Below the pieces are notes generated by a model, which had not been told where the DNA came from, did not search any database, and was given only the letters and a program-made list of their open reading frames with translations. A stretch of DNA of 53,271 nt, taken from contig NZ_CALBSN010000066.1 in NCBI RefSeq assembly GCF_937967675.1, forward strand, positions 1 through 53,271. The letters run 5' to 3'. Below, one piece after another: positions 9,237 through 16,502 of the stretch. The position numbers were made by a program, and so were the translations under genes. Position 1 is the stretch's first letter; every line of letters begins with the position of its first letter. The DNA comes from an uncultured Flavobacterium sp. (GTDB taxonomy: Bacteria > Bacteroidota > Bacteroidia > Flavobacteriales > Flavobacteriaceae).

Positions 9237-10919
9237 TTATCTAAAAAAGTAAGATTCAAAGGTAGTAGAATTTTGCAAATTATCCGTTACAACAATCTTT
9301 AAATCGTTTCTACCTTGAACGCAAATATTATCATCTAAATTGTGTATTAATTTTTTTGTTTTATAATCATATTCCATTAAAATCCATTTTCCATTCAAAT
9401 ATGCATTAAATGTATCAATGTCAGAATGCAAATCATTTACAGAAACACTAATCGTTTTTAGTTCTTTAATAGTACTCCCTTCTACAAAATTAACATTATA
9501 AATTCTTGGAGGTGTAGTATCTTGTGCTAGTTTATACTTTCCCAGCGATTTCGTTTTCATGGTAAATGAATTCCCTTTTCTATACGTTTTATTGTATGAT
9601 AATTTATATCCATCAAGTGTTGCAATAAAAGTTTTTGATAATTGTTCTTCTGTTAAACCTTGAACATCATTAAATGTTATTGTAATATTTTTGTGCACAG
9701 GAACACTATCGTCATGTAATGTTAAAATATCACCATTTACATCAAAATTTAAATAGAAATTGTTGTAAAATGCATTTTCAGGTATTTGCACCGATACATT
9801 GCTTTTTTCAAAAATAGCTTCATTTTTAGCTTTAACAAAGTAAGGTGTTTTTTGAATTGTATTTAAAATATTAGGATTACTTGAAGCAAATTCAATAGGG
9901 ATTAGCACTTCAACTTTATTTTCATGAAAGTCATATAATTCAATTCTATAATTATAATTTGAATTAGGATTTACTTTTATTGTACCGTCTTTTTTATTCC
10001 CTGCAACAATAGATAATGGGTAATCTGATAATTGGAATAATTTCTGAATGCGTTGCCCCATTAAATGAAATCGTTCATAATCAATAAAATTATTAATGTA
10101 ACGAGATTCATCAAAAGCAAAACTATCAAACCCGAATTGATATTGTAAAACACCATTTAAATAAGCTTTCACCTTATACAAACCATTCTTGTTGTAGGCA
10201 TTGGTACAAAAATCATAAGCATTTATTCCAAATCCTATCCTACCATTGGCTTGTACTTTAGTTCCTAAATAGCTTCCATCAGATTGTTTAGAAAAATTAA
10301 TATTTATAGGTTTTTGCGATTTATTAACCGTAGTTGAATCTAAAGGGTAAACCACTACTCCTTGAATCACGGGTTTTCTATCATCGTTAATTATTTTTTT
10401 AAAACCAAAATGCATAGGATTTAAAATTTCCTCTGACTTTGTATTTCTAAATTCAAAATGTAAATGTGGCGCTCCACTACCTCCTGTATTACCTGAAAAA
10501 GCAATAATATCACCTTTTTTTACAGGTAACTCTGTTGGAAATAAATACATTTCAACCTCATAAGATTGTTCTTTATATTGTTTCGACTTGATGTATGTTT
10601 CAATAGCTCCATTAGCTTTTTGCAAATGACCATAAACAGAAGTGTACCCATTAGGATGCGTTATATAAATAGCCTTTCCATATCCAAATACTGAAATTTT
10701 GATTCGGGAAACATAGCCATCACCCGCAGCATAAACAGGCAAACCTTCTACCCCCTTTGTTTTGAAATCCAAACCAGAATGAAAATGGTTACTTCGCAAT
10801 TCGCCAAAGGAGCCAGATAAATCTAAAGGAATCAGTAGAGGCGATTGAAAATAATCTTGAGGAAAATCTTGACTGTAAATTAAAAAAGGGAGAAATAAAA
10901 AGGCTAATAAAAATTTCAT
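9237..10919 (-). CDS. M23 (LytM) family metallopeptidase
   Basis: A 560-residue secreted protein with signal peptide MKFLLAFLFLPFLIYSQ. The N-terminal LytM domain (about 40-165) keeps all the zinc ligands: HSGLD at 47-51 and HLH at 152-154. Such enzymes cut peptidoglycan cross-links in the periplasm, or act on proteins. The remaining 390 residues are beta-rich, with Ig-like stretches and no recognised motif; they may anchor the enzyme or bind its substrate. The TonB receptor lies directly downstream. Confidence 0.88.
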   Translation of the reverse strand: MKFLLAFLFLPFLIYSQDFPQDYFQSPLLIPLDLSGSFGELRSNHFHSGLDFKTKGVEGLPVYAAGDGYVSRIKISVFGYGKAIYITHPNGYTSVYGHLQKANGAIETYIKSKQYKEQSYEVEMYLFPTELPVKKGDIIAFSGNTGGSGAPHLHFEFRNTKSEEILNPMHFGFKKIINDDRKPVIQGVVVYPLDSTTVNKSQKPININFSKQSDGSYLGTKVQANGRIGFGINAYDFCTNAYNKNGLYKVKAYLNGVLQYQFGFDSFAFDESRYINNFIDYERFHLMGQRIQKLFQLSDYPLSIVAGNKKDGTIKVNPNSNYNYRIELYDFHENKVEVLIPIEFASSNPNILNTIQKTPYFVKAKNEAIFEKSNVSVQIPENAFYNNFYLNFDVNGDILTLHDDSVPVHKNITITFNDVQGLTEEQLSKTFIATLDGYKLSYNKTYRKGNSFTMKTKSLGKYKLAQDTTPPRIYNVNFVEGSTIKELKTISVSVNDLHSDIDTFNAYLNGKWILMEYDYKTKKLIHNLDDNICVQGRNDLKIVVTDNLQNSTTFESYFFR

Positions 10920-11052
10920 ACAAATTCTGTTTAGCGCTAAAATAGGAAAAAAAATTATATTAAAACAGTCAAAAAAGATACGTTATTTAAAACAATAACA
11001 ATCAATCAGTTATGAATACTTAAAATTAATTCATAAAAATTAATAAAAAGTA

Positions 11053-11083
11053 TTGCTATTTTTGAATACTAATGCTAACTTTG
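11053..11083 (+). promoter_or_regulatory. Promoter TTG-N20-TAACTTTG of the coiled-coil/zapA operon
   Basis: TTG at 11053-11055 and TAACTTTG at 11076-11083 are separated by 20 bases, a good Bacteroidota promoter. The predicted start near 11089 leaves a leader of only about seven bases before the ATG at 11096. Confidence 0.6.
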
Positions 11084-11095
11084 TGAAATAATGAA

Positions 11096-11401
11096 ATGAA
11101 TTTATCATTAATGACTGAATTATCTGAATTAATTGATTCTCTCGAAGTTAAATTTTTTAAGCTCAACCAAAAAGTCGTTCAGCTTGAAAAGAAAAACATA
11201 GAGTTGCAAGAAGAATTGTTGCTTTCTAAAAAAAATCAACAGTTGCAATCAAGTGAAATAGAAACTTTAAAGAATCAGCTAGATACTCTTAAAATGGTTA
11301 ATTCATTACTAGGCAGTGAAGAAAACAAACGAGAAACAAAACTCAAAATAAATTCATTAATCAGGGAAATTGATTATTGTATAGCCCAACTTTCGGATTA
11401 G
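11096..11401 (+). CDS. Small coiled-coil protein upstream of zapA
   Basis: The 101 residues are nearly all heptad-like alpha-helix (about 5-75, LSELIDSLEVKFFKLNQKV onward), rich in Leu, Lys, Glu and Gln, with no signal or membrane segment. An alternative ATG at 11111 would remove five residues. The gene ends six bases before zapA and shares its promoter. Size, coiled coil and position suggest a division-associated partner of ZapA (ZapB-like), but this is inferred from context; no specific family motif is seen. Confidence 0.75.
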   Translation: MNLSLMTELSELIDSLEVKFFKLNQKVVQLEKKNIELQEELLLSKKNQQLQSSEIETLKNQLDTLKMVNSLLGSEENKRETKLKINSLIREIDYCIAQLSD

Positions 11402-11407
11402 AACCGT

Positions 11408-11701
11408 ATGAGTGAGAAACTGAAAATTAAAATATCAATAGCAGATCGAATGTATCCCTTAACTGTGGATCCATCACAAGAAGAAGGGCTTAGAAGCGCT
11501 TCAAAGAAAATAGATGCTATGATAAAACAGTTTGAACAAAGTTATGCTGTAAGAGACAAACAAGATGTTTTAGCTATGTGTGCCTTGCAATTTGCAGCTC
11601 AAGTTGAACAAAAACAGATCAATTCTTCTCAAGATAATGAAACAAATATAGCCAGATTGCAAAATTTGGATAAAAAATTGAGTGAGTTACTCTCAAAATA
11701 A
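11408..11701 (+). CDS. zapA: Cell division protein ZapA
   Basis: A 97-residue protein with the ZapA layout. An N-terminal strand-rich domain (LKIKISIADRMYPLTVDPSQEEGLRSA is its start) is followed by a long C-terminal coiled coil from about residue 30. ZapA binds and cross-links FtsZ filaments at midcell. It follows the small coiled-coil gene by six bases. Directly downstream come a structured RNA and rny, the order in which the 6S RNA is found in flavobacteria; enterobacteria also have zapA next to the 6S gene. Confidence 0.88.
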   Translation: MSEKLKIKISIADRMYPLTVDPSQEEGLRSASKKIDAMIKQFEQSYAVRDKQDVLAMCALQFAAQVEQKQINSSQDNETNIARLQNLDKKLSELLSK

Positions 11702-11729
11702 ATACGTTCTTACATTAACAAACAAAGAT

Positions 11730-11889
11730 ACTGCCTACATTAGTATATATTTGATAAACTCAACACTAACAATTTAAACGAGTGAATCTTTGCAACTATA
11801 ACAGGCCCTTAAGTGGGAAGTTTGAACTGCAGGTTAGCTCAAATCTTGTATAACAGAGTTTATACAAACATCTAATGTAGGCTTTTTTT
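11730..11889 (+). ncRNA. ssrS: 6S RNA
   Basis: A transcript of roughly 155 bases between zapA and rny. Its ends form a perfect 11-bp closing stem (GCCTACATTAG at 11733-11743 with CTAATGTAGGC at 11872-11882), followed by a T7 tract that completes a terminator. Inside is a second perfect 8-bp hairpin (TTGTATAA 11846-11853 / TTATACAA 11860-11867) near the 3' side and a large, mostly unpaired middle, the open-bubble shape typical of 6S RNA. 6S RNA mimics an open promoter and sequesters housekeeping RNA polymerase in stationary phase. The exact 5' end and its promoter are uncertain. Identification rests on fold and gene order, not on an alignment. Confidence 0.75.
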
Positions 11890-11910
11890 ATATAATTTTT
11901 TAACACACAT

Positions 11911-13473
11911 ATGGACATACTAAGTATAATAATTGGAATTGTTGTTGGTCTTGCAGGAGGTTTTGGAATCGCTAAATTTTTAGAGAAAAGCAATGTTTCT
12001 AACCTAATTAAAAATGCAAAAAAAGAAGCAGCTTCGATTTTAAAAGACGCTAAAACAGAAGCTGAAGCAGCAAAAAAAGATAAAATTCTACAAGCTAAAG
12101 AGAAGTTTTTAGAATTAAAAGCAGAACACGAACAAGTAATTTTAGCTCGCGATAAAAAAATGGCCGAAGCTGAAAAAAGAACGCGTGATAAAGAATCTCA
12201 AGTTTCAAATGAATTAGCAAAAGCTAAAAAAATTAATGATGAAGTTGAAGCTAAAATTGCAGATTACAATAATAAAATCGAATATTTAGACAAGAAACAA
12301 CAAGAAATTGATAAACTTCACAGAAGTCAAGTAGAGCAACTAGAAGCTATTTCTGGTTTATCTGCTGAAGATGCTAAAAATCAATTGGTAGAAAGTTTAA
12401 AAGCGGAAGCCAAAACAAACGCTATGTCATTCATTCAAGATACTGTGGAAGAAGCAAAAATGACAGCGCAACAAGAAGCGAAAAAAATCATCATCAACAC
12501 TATTCAACGTGTAGGTACTGAAGAAGCAGTTGAAAACTGTGTATCGGTATTTAACATTGAATCGGATGATGTAAAAGGTAGAATCATTGGTCGTGAAGGT
12601 CGTAACATTAGAGCTTTAGAAGCTGCAACAGGAGTTGAAATCATTGTTGATGACACACCAGAAGCTATCATCTTATCATGTTTTGATCCAGTAAGAAGAG
12701 AAATCGCTCGTTTAGCATTACACAAATTAGTAACCGACGGTCGTATTCACCCAGCACGTATTGAAGAAGTGGTTGCTAAAACTGCTAAACAAATCGACGA
12801 AGAAATTATCGAAACTGGAAAACGTACAGTAATTGATTTAGGAATCCACGGATTACACCCTGAATTAATTAAAGTTGTGGGTAGAATGAAATACCGTTCT
12901 TCTTACGGACAAAACTTGTTACAACACTCAAGAGAGGTAGCTAAGTTATGTGGTATTATGGCAGCTGAACTAGGATTAAACGTTAAATTAGCTAAAAGAG
13001 CTGGTTTATTACACGATATTGGAAAAGTACCAGATACAGAAAGTGAATTGCCTCACGCAATACTAGGTATGCAATGGGCAGAGAAATATGGTGAAAAAGA
13101 AGAAGTATGTAATGCTATTGGAGCACACCACGACGAAATAGAAATGAAATCATTGATTTCTCCAATAATCCAAGTTTGTGATGCTATTTCTGGTGCACGT
13201 CCTGGAGCAAGAAGACAAGTATTAGATTCTTACATCCAACGTTTGAAAGACTTAGAAGATATTGCATTTGGATTTAATGGTGTAAAAAATGCTTATGCAA
13301 TTCAGGCAGGTAGAGAATTACGTGTGATTGTTGAGAGCGAAAAAGTTTCTGATGAAGCAGCAGCTAATCTTTCTTTTGATATTTCTCAAAAAATTCAAAC
13401 GGAAATGACTTATCCTGGTCAAGTAAAAATTACGGTTATTCGTGAAACTAGAGCAGTTAATATTGCGAAGTAA
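11911..13473 (+). CDS. rny: Ribonuclease Y
   Basis: A 520-residue protein with the full RNase Y layout. It has an N-terminal membrane anchor (about 3-22), a long charged coiled coil (about 30-190), a KH RNA-binding domain (about 205-275, GRIIGREGRNIRALE) and an HD domain with the metal-binding LLHDIGK near 366-372. It is a membrane-bound endoribonuclease that starts mRNA decay. The gene begins 22 bases after the 6S RNA T-tract and may be expressed partly by read-through. A strong hairpin terminator follows. Confidence 0.95.
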   Translation: MDILSIIIGIVVGLAGGFGIAKFLEKSNVSNLIKNAKKEAASILKDAKTEAEAAKKDKILQAKEKFLELKAEHEQVILARDKKMAEAEKRTRDKESQVSNELAKAKKINDEVEAKIADYNNKIEYLDKKQQEIDKLHRSQVEQLEAISGLSAEDAKNQLVESLKAEAKTNAMSFIQDTVEEAKMTAQQEAKKIIINTIQRVGTEEAVENCVSVFNIESDDVKGRIIGREGRNIRALEAATGVEIIVDDTPEAIILSCFDPVRREIARLALHKLVTDGRIHPARIEEVVAKTAKQIDEEIIETGKRTVIDLGIHGLHPELIKVVGRMKYRSSYGQNLLQHSREVAKLCGIMAAELGLNVKLAKRAGLLHDIGKVPDTESELPHAILGMQWAEKYGEKEEVCNAIGAHHDEIEMKSLISPIIQVCDAISGARPGARRQVLDSYIQRLKDLEDIAFGFNGVKNAYAIQAGRELRVIVESEKVSDEAAANLSFDISQKIQTEMTYPGQVKITVIRETRAVNIAK

Positions 13474-13479
13474 TTTTTA

Positions 13480-13590
13480 AGTCGCAGTATTCAGTCGCAG
13501 TTGACAGTAAATATTTAAAAAAGGGATTTTTAAAATTAAAAATCCCTTTTTTTTATTCCCATAACTGTGACTGAAAACTGTGACTGCTAA
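13480..13590. repeat. REP-like CAGT-rich inverted repeat around the rny/xerD terminator
   Basis: Two oppositely oriented blocks built from the unit CAGTCRCAGT with short spacers (CAGTATTCAGTCGCAGT at about 13485-13501; AACTGTGACTGAAAACTG at about 13564-13581) flank the terminator between the convergent rny and xerD genes. The same motif recurs at 19786-19842. The role is unknown; a REP-like extragenic palindrome is the simplest description. Confidence 0.55.
13515..13554. terminator. Bidirectional terminator between rny and xerD
   Basis: A 12-bp perfect stem (AAAGGGATTTTT 13520-13531 / AAAAATCCCTTT 13538-13549) with a 6-base loop, a T-run on the right and an A-run on the left. It can end transcription of both convergent genes. 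Confidence 0.85.
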
Positions 13591-14490
13591 CTATTTACGT
13601 GGATGATAATTATTCAACACTTCCGACAAGAATTTTCTATCCAAATGCATATACACTTCTGTAGTAGTAATTGATTCATGACCTAGCATTAATTGAATAG
13701 AACGTAAATCGGCACCATTTTCTAAAAGATGCGTTGCGAATGAATGACGAAACGTATGCGGACTTATGGTTTTATTTAAATTGATTTTTACCGCTAAATC
13801 TTTTATAATAGTAAAAACCATTGCACGTGTTAATTGCCTTCCTCTCCTATTTAAAAACAAGGTATCTTCATGTCCTTTTTGAACGGGATAATGCACTCGA
13901 ATTAAATTCACATAAGAAGTAATATATTTAATAGTAGACTGACCCACTGGCACAAATCGTTGCTTGTTTCCTTTTCCTGTGATTTTAATAAAACCTTCTT
14001 CAAAAAATAAATCGGATATTTTTAAACCTACTAATTCCGATACACGCAAACCACAACTGTATAACGTTTCTAGCATAGCCCTATTGCGTTCACCTTCTGG
14101 AGTAGATAAATCTATAGCCGCAATTAAAGCGTCAATTTCTTCTGTGGCTAATGTATCTGGAAGTTTTCGACCTGTTTTAGGCACTTCAATTAATTCTAGC
14201 GGGGTATCTTTTCGATAATCTTCAAAAACCAAATAATTAAAAAAGCTTTTTAAACCCGAAATTATTCTCGATTGACTCCTAGCATTTACTTTTGAAGCTA
14301 TTTCATAAATAAATTGCTGAAGGGTTTCTTCTGTTATAGTAATTGGAGTAACCTTTATATCGTGTTGGTTTAAAAACAAAACCAACTTTTCGATATCAAA
14401 AGAATAATTTTCTATAGTGTTCTTAGAAAGTCCACGTTCTAAACGAAGATAATTTTGATATTCTTTAATATACGATTGCCAAGTGCTCAT
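13591..14490 (-). CDS. xerD: Tyrosine recombinase XerD/XerC
   Basis: A 299-residue site-specific recombinase with an N-terminal SAM-like domain (about 1-90) and a catalytic domain holding every active residue: Arg149 (GLRVSEL), the beta-hairpin Lys in TGKGNK, His245 and Arg248 (PHTFRHS), His271 (LGHES) and the nucleophile Tyr280. Length and sequence fit the chromosomal Xer enzymes that resolve chromosome dimers at dif; XerD is the likelier name. CAAATGTA at 14495-14502 reads as a -7 box (TACATTTG) on this strand, which would give a nearly leaderless message. Confidence 0.9.
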   Translation of the reverse strand: MSTWQSYIKEYQNYLRLERGLSKNTIENYSFDIEKLVLFLNQHDIKVTPITITEETLQQFIYEIASKVNARSQSRIISGLKSFFNYLVFEDYRKDTPLELIEVPKTGRKLPDTLATEEIDALIAAIDLSTPEGERNRAMLETLYSCGLRVSELVGLKISDLFFEEGFIKITGKGNKQRFVPVGQSTIKYITSYVNLIRVHYPVQKGHEDTLFLNRRGRQLTRAMVFTIIKDLAVKINLNKTISPHTFRHSFATHLLENGADLRSIQLMLGHESITTTEVYMHLDRKFLSEVLNNYHPRK

Positions 14491-14519
14491 ATATCAAATG
14501 TAGGCAAATTACAGCAATA

Positions 14520-14547
14520 AAAAAATCCCGCCGAAGCGGGATTTTTG
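14520..14547. terminator. Terminator after the OmpW-like gene
   Basis: An 11-bp perfect stem (AAAAATCCCGC / GCGGGATTTTT) with a CGAA tetraloop, between the minus-strand beta-barrel gene (ends 14568) and the start of xerD. It is symmetrical, so it can act in both directions. Confidence 0.88.
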
Positions 14548-14567
14548 ACTTATTTGTTTTACAAATA

Positions 14568-15110
14568 TTAGAAATGTAAAGCAAAACCAACATTCAATTG
14601 GAATACACCTTTATCAGTATAATCATCATTTAATGAATGGTTGTAACGAATACCTGGCTCGATAGATACATTATCACCTAAAAACCATGCGTAACCTGCA
14701 CCAACACCTAACCACATTGGAGTTTCTCCTGCAAAATTTTCAACTCCATCTCCAGAAGCACCTGTTAAATCTAAAGTTACAGGAATCATACTTTCAACAT
14801 AATACTTAGCACCTAATCTATAAGAAAAAGAGCTTGTATCAGAGAAACTATCTCCACCATATCCTAAACCAGCTTTTAAAGCTAAGTTATCCATGATGAA
14901 ATAACCTCCATCTAATCCAATATTGTATTGAGACTCACCATCTTGAGAAGCAAAATAGAAACCAGTTGTTCCTAACATTGCATTACCAGTATTTGCCTCA
15001 ATTAACCATTTACCTTTAGAAGTTTGGTTTCCTCCTTCAGATTTTTCTTCTTGTGCGTTAGCAAAACCGAAAGCCAATAATGCTACAGCAGATAATAAAA
15101 CTTTTTTCAT
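14568..15110 (-). CDS. Outer membrane beta-barrel protein (OmpW/opacity-porin-like)
   Basis: A 180-residue protein with signal peptide MKKVLLSAVALLAFGFANAQ, then alternating hydrophobic and polar strands with many Gly and aromatic residues, ending in NVGFALHF with the terminal Phe of outer membrane barrels. This predicts an 8-stranded small barrel; the ligand or role is unknown. It is single-gene, with a -7 box (TAAATTTG) about 30 bases upstream and a strong terminator after it. Confidence 0.8.
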   Translation of the reverse strand: MKKVLLSAVALLAFGFANAQEEKSEGGNQTSKGKWLIEANTGNAMLGTTGFYFASQDGESQYNIGLDGGYFIMDNLALKAGLGYGGDSFSDTSSFSYRLGAKYYVESMIPVTLDLTGASGDGVENFAGETPMWLGVGAGYAWFLGDNVSIEPGIRYNHSLNDDYTDKGVFQLNVGFALHF

Positions 15111-15415
15111 GTTTAGTTTAAATTTAAAGTTAATAGGGCAAATTTATAGCATTTTTCTATACAAAATAACAAAATTTGTTATGTTATTAACAATTTTATT
15201 AACAAGTAAAACAAAAAACACTCATATTCAGATACTTAAAAAAAATAAAAACTAAAAAATTAAAGTTTTTTTAATAAAAAATAAAGACTTAAAAAAACGC
15301 AAATAAAATCTAAAACATTGTAAATCAAATAGTTCCTAAAAACGTTAAAAACTGCATTTCATCGATAAAAACAATAAAAAGCGCCCGTAAGCGTTACCTA
15401 TTAAAACATTTCAAT
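15111..15415. other. 305-base divergent intergenic region
   Basis: Very AT-rich spacer between two divergent beta-barrel genes. CAAATTTA at 15139-15146 gives a minus-strand -7 box TAAATTTG for the left gene. No matching box, hairpin or open frame is evident for the right gene; a short GC-richer patch (GCGCCCGTAAGCG near 15379) lies 25 bases before its ATG. Confidence 0.5.
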
Positions 15416-15970
15416 ATGAAAAGAACAATTGCAACATTGATTTTACTAGTTCTAGGAACTGGTTTATCTCAGGCTCAAATGCTAAAATTTGGGGTAAAAG
15501 GTGGTGTTAATTTTGCCAACTACACGGGAGGAGAAATATCAGGTGTAGATTTTAAAACCATTACCAGTTATCATGCTGGATTAGTTGTAGAATTAAAAGT
15601 ATTTGAAAACTTTGCCATTCAACCTGAATTACTTTATTCTACACAAGGTTCCGAATTAGAAGGTTTTGGCAATCAAATTAAAAATGAATTGGGCTATTTA
15701 TCAGTACCTGTACTTGCTAAATTTTATTTAACTTCAAACAAATTGAGCTTAGAACTAGGACCGCAAGCATCCGTTTTAGTTAGTGAACGAAATAAAATAG
15801 ATACTAACGACACCAAAACATTTGATATTGGTTTAGCTGGAGGTTTAAGTTTTAAAATTACAGATGGTATTTTTATTTCTGGCAGATATGTAGCTGGATT
15901 AACTGAAGCCAAAAAAGAGGCGGATGTAAAAAATTCGGTAATTCAATTTTCTTTAGGTTATATGTTTTAA
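15416..15970 (+). CDS. Porin family outer membrane protein (PorT-like beta-barrel)
   Basis: A 184-residue protein with signal peptide MKRTIATLILLVLGTGLSQAQ. The mature part starts FGVKGGVNFANYTGG, the usual opening of the PF13568-type small barrels of Bacteroidota, and continues through repeated strand motifs (SYHAGLVVELKVFENFAIQP) to a C-terminal FSLGYMF. It is predicted to be an 8-stranded outer membrane barrel of unknown ligand. It is not necessarily the T9SS component PorT itself; only the fold class is supported. A hairpin terminator follows. Confidence 0.82.
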   Translation: MKRTIATLILLVLGTGLSQAQMLKFGVKGGVNFANYTGGEISGVDFKTITSYHAGLVVELKVFENFAIQPELLYSTQGSELEGFGNQIKNELGYLSVPVLAKFYLTSNKLSLELGPQASVLVSERNKIDTNDTKTFDIGLAGGLSFKITDGIFISGRYVAGLTEAKKEADVKNSVIQFSLGYMF

Positions 15971-15994
15971 CAATAAAACTTATAATATTTTGCT

Positions 15995-16027
15995 AAAACC
16001 ATTCTCAAAAGGAATGGTTTTTTTATT
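15995..16027 (+). terminator. Terminator after the PorT-like gene
   Basis: A 10-bp perfect stem (AAAACCATTC / GAATGGTTTT) with a 7-base loop and a following T-run. Confidence 0.85.
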
Positions 16028-16045
16028 TTTACAAAAACAATTCTC

Positions 16046-16456
16046 ATGAAGATTATTATCATCAATGGTCCAAATCTAAACTTACTAGGTAAAAGAGAAC
16101 CTGAAGTTTATGGCAATGAAACTTTTGAATCCTATTTTGAAAAATTACAAGTTCAATTTCCAACTGTTACTTTGGAGTATTTTCAAAGCAACATTGAAGG
16201 TGAAATCATCTCTAAAATTCAAGAAATAGGCTTTGATTATGATGGTATAGTTTTAAATGCTGGAGCTTATACACACACTTCTATTGGAATTGGCGATGCA
16301 ATAAAATCGATTACGACACCCGTTGTTGAAGTTCACATATCCAATACTTTTTCAAGAGAATCTTTTCGCCATCAGTCCTATATATCACCAAATGCAAAAG
16401 GGATCATTATTGGTTTTGGATTAAAAAGTTACGAGTTAGCACTAAAATCATTTTGA
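16046..16456 (+). CDS. aroQ: 3-dehydroquinate dehydratase, type II
   Basis: A 136-residue type II dehydroquinase. It has the N-terminal IIINGPNLNLLGKREPEVYG block with catalytic Tyr (VYG), FQSNIEGEII, the AGAYTHTSI block with the substrate-binding Asn just before it, and VEVHISN with the catalytic His. It removes water from 3-dehydroquinate in the shikimate pathway and works as a cytoplasmic dodecamer. It is translated from an ATG soon after the preceding terminator; the next gene starts 46 bases later. Confidence 0.95.
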   Translation: MKIIIINGPNLNLLGKREPEVYGNETFESYFEKLQVQFPTVTLEYFQSNIEGEIISKIQEIGFDYDGIVLNAGAYTHTSIGIGDAIKSITTPVVEVHISNTFSRESFRHQSYISPNAKGIIIGFGLKSYELALKSF

Positions 16457-16502
16457 TAATACAACCTTTTCAAAAAAACATTCGTCTATAAAAGAAACTC
16501 TT

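Noticed and set aside
11796..11993. 65-codon minus-strand frame between zapA and rny
   Set aside because: It runs through the 6S RNA and the rny start; composition is not protein-like and it has no promoter.
15416..15970. Calling this the T9SS component PorT
   Set aside because: Only the barrel fold class is supported; many paralogues share it and no T9SS core genes are adjacent.
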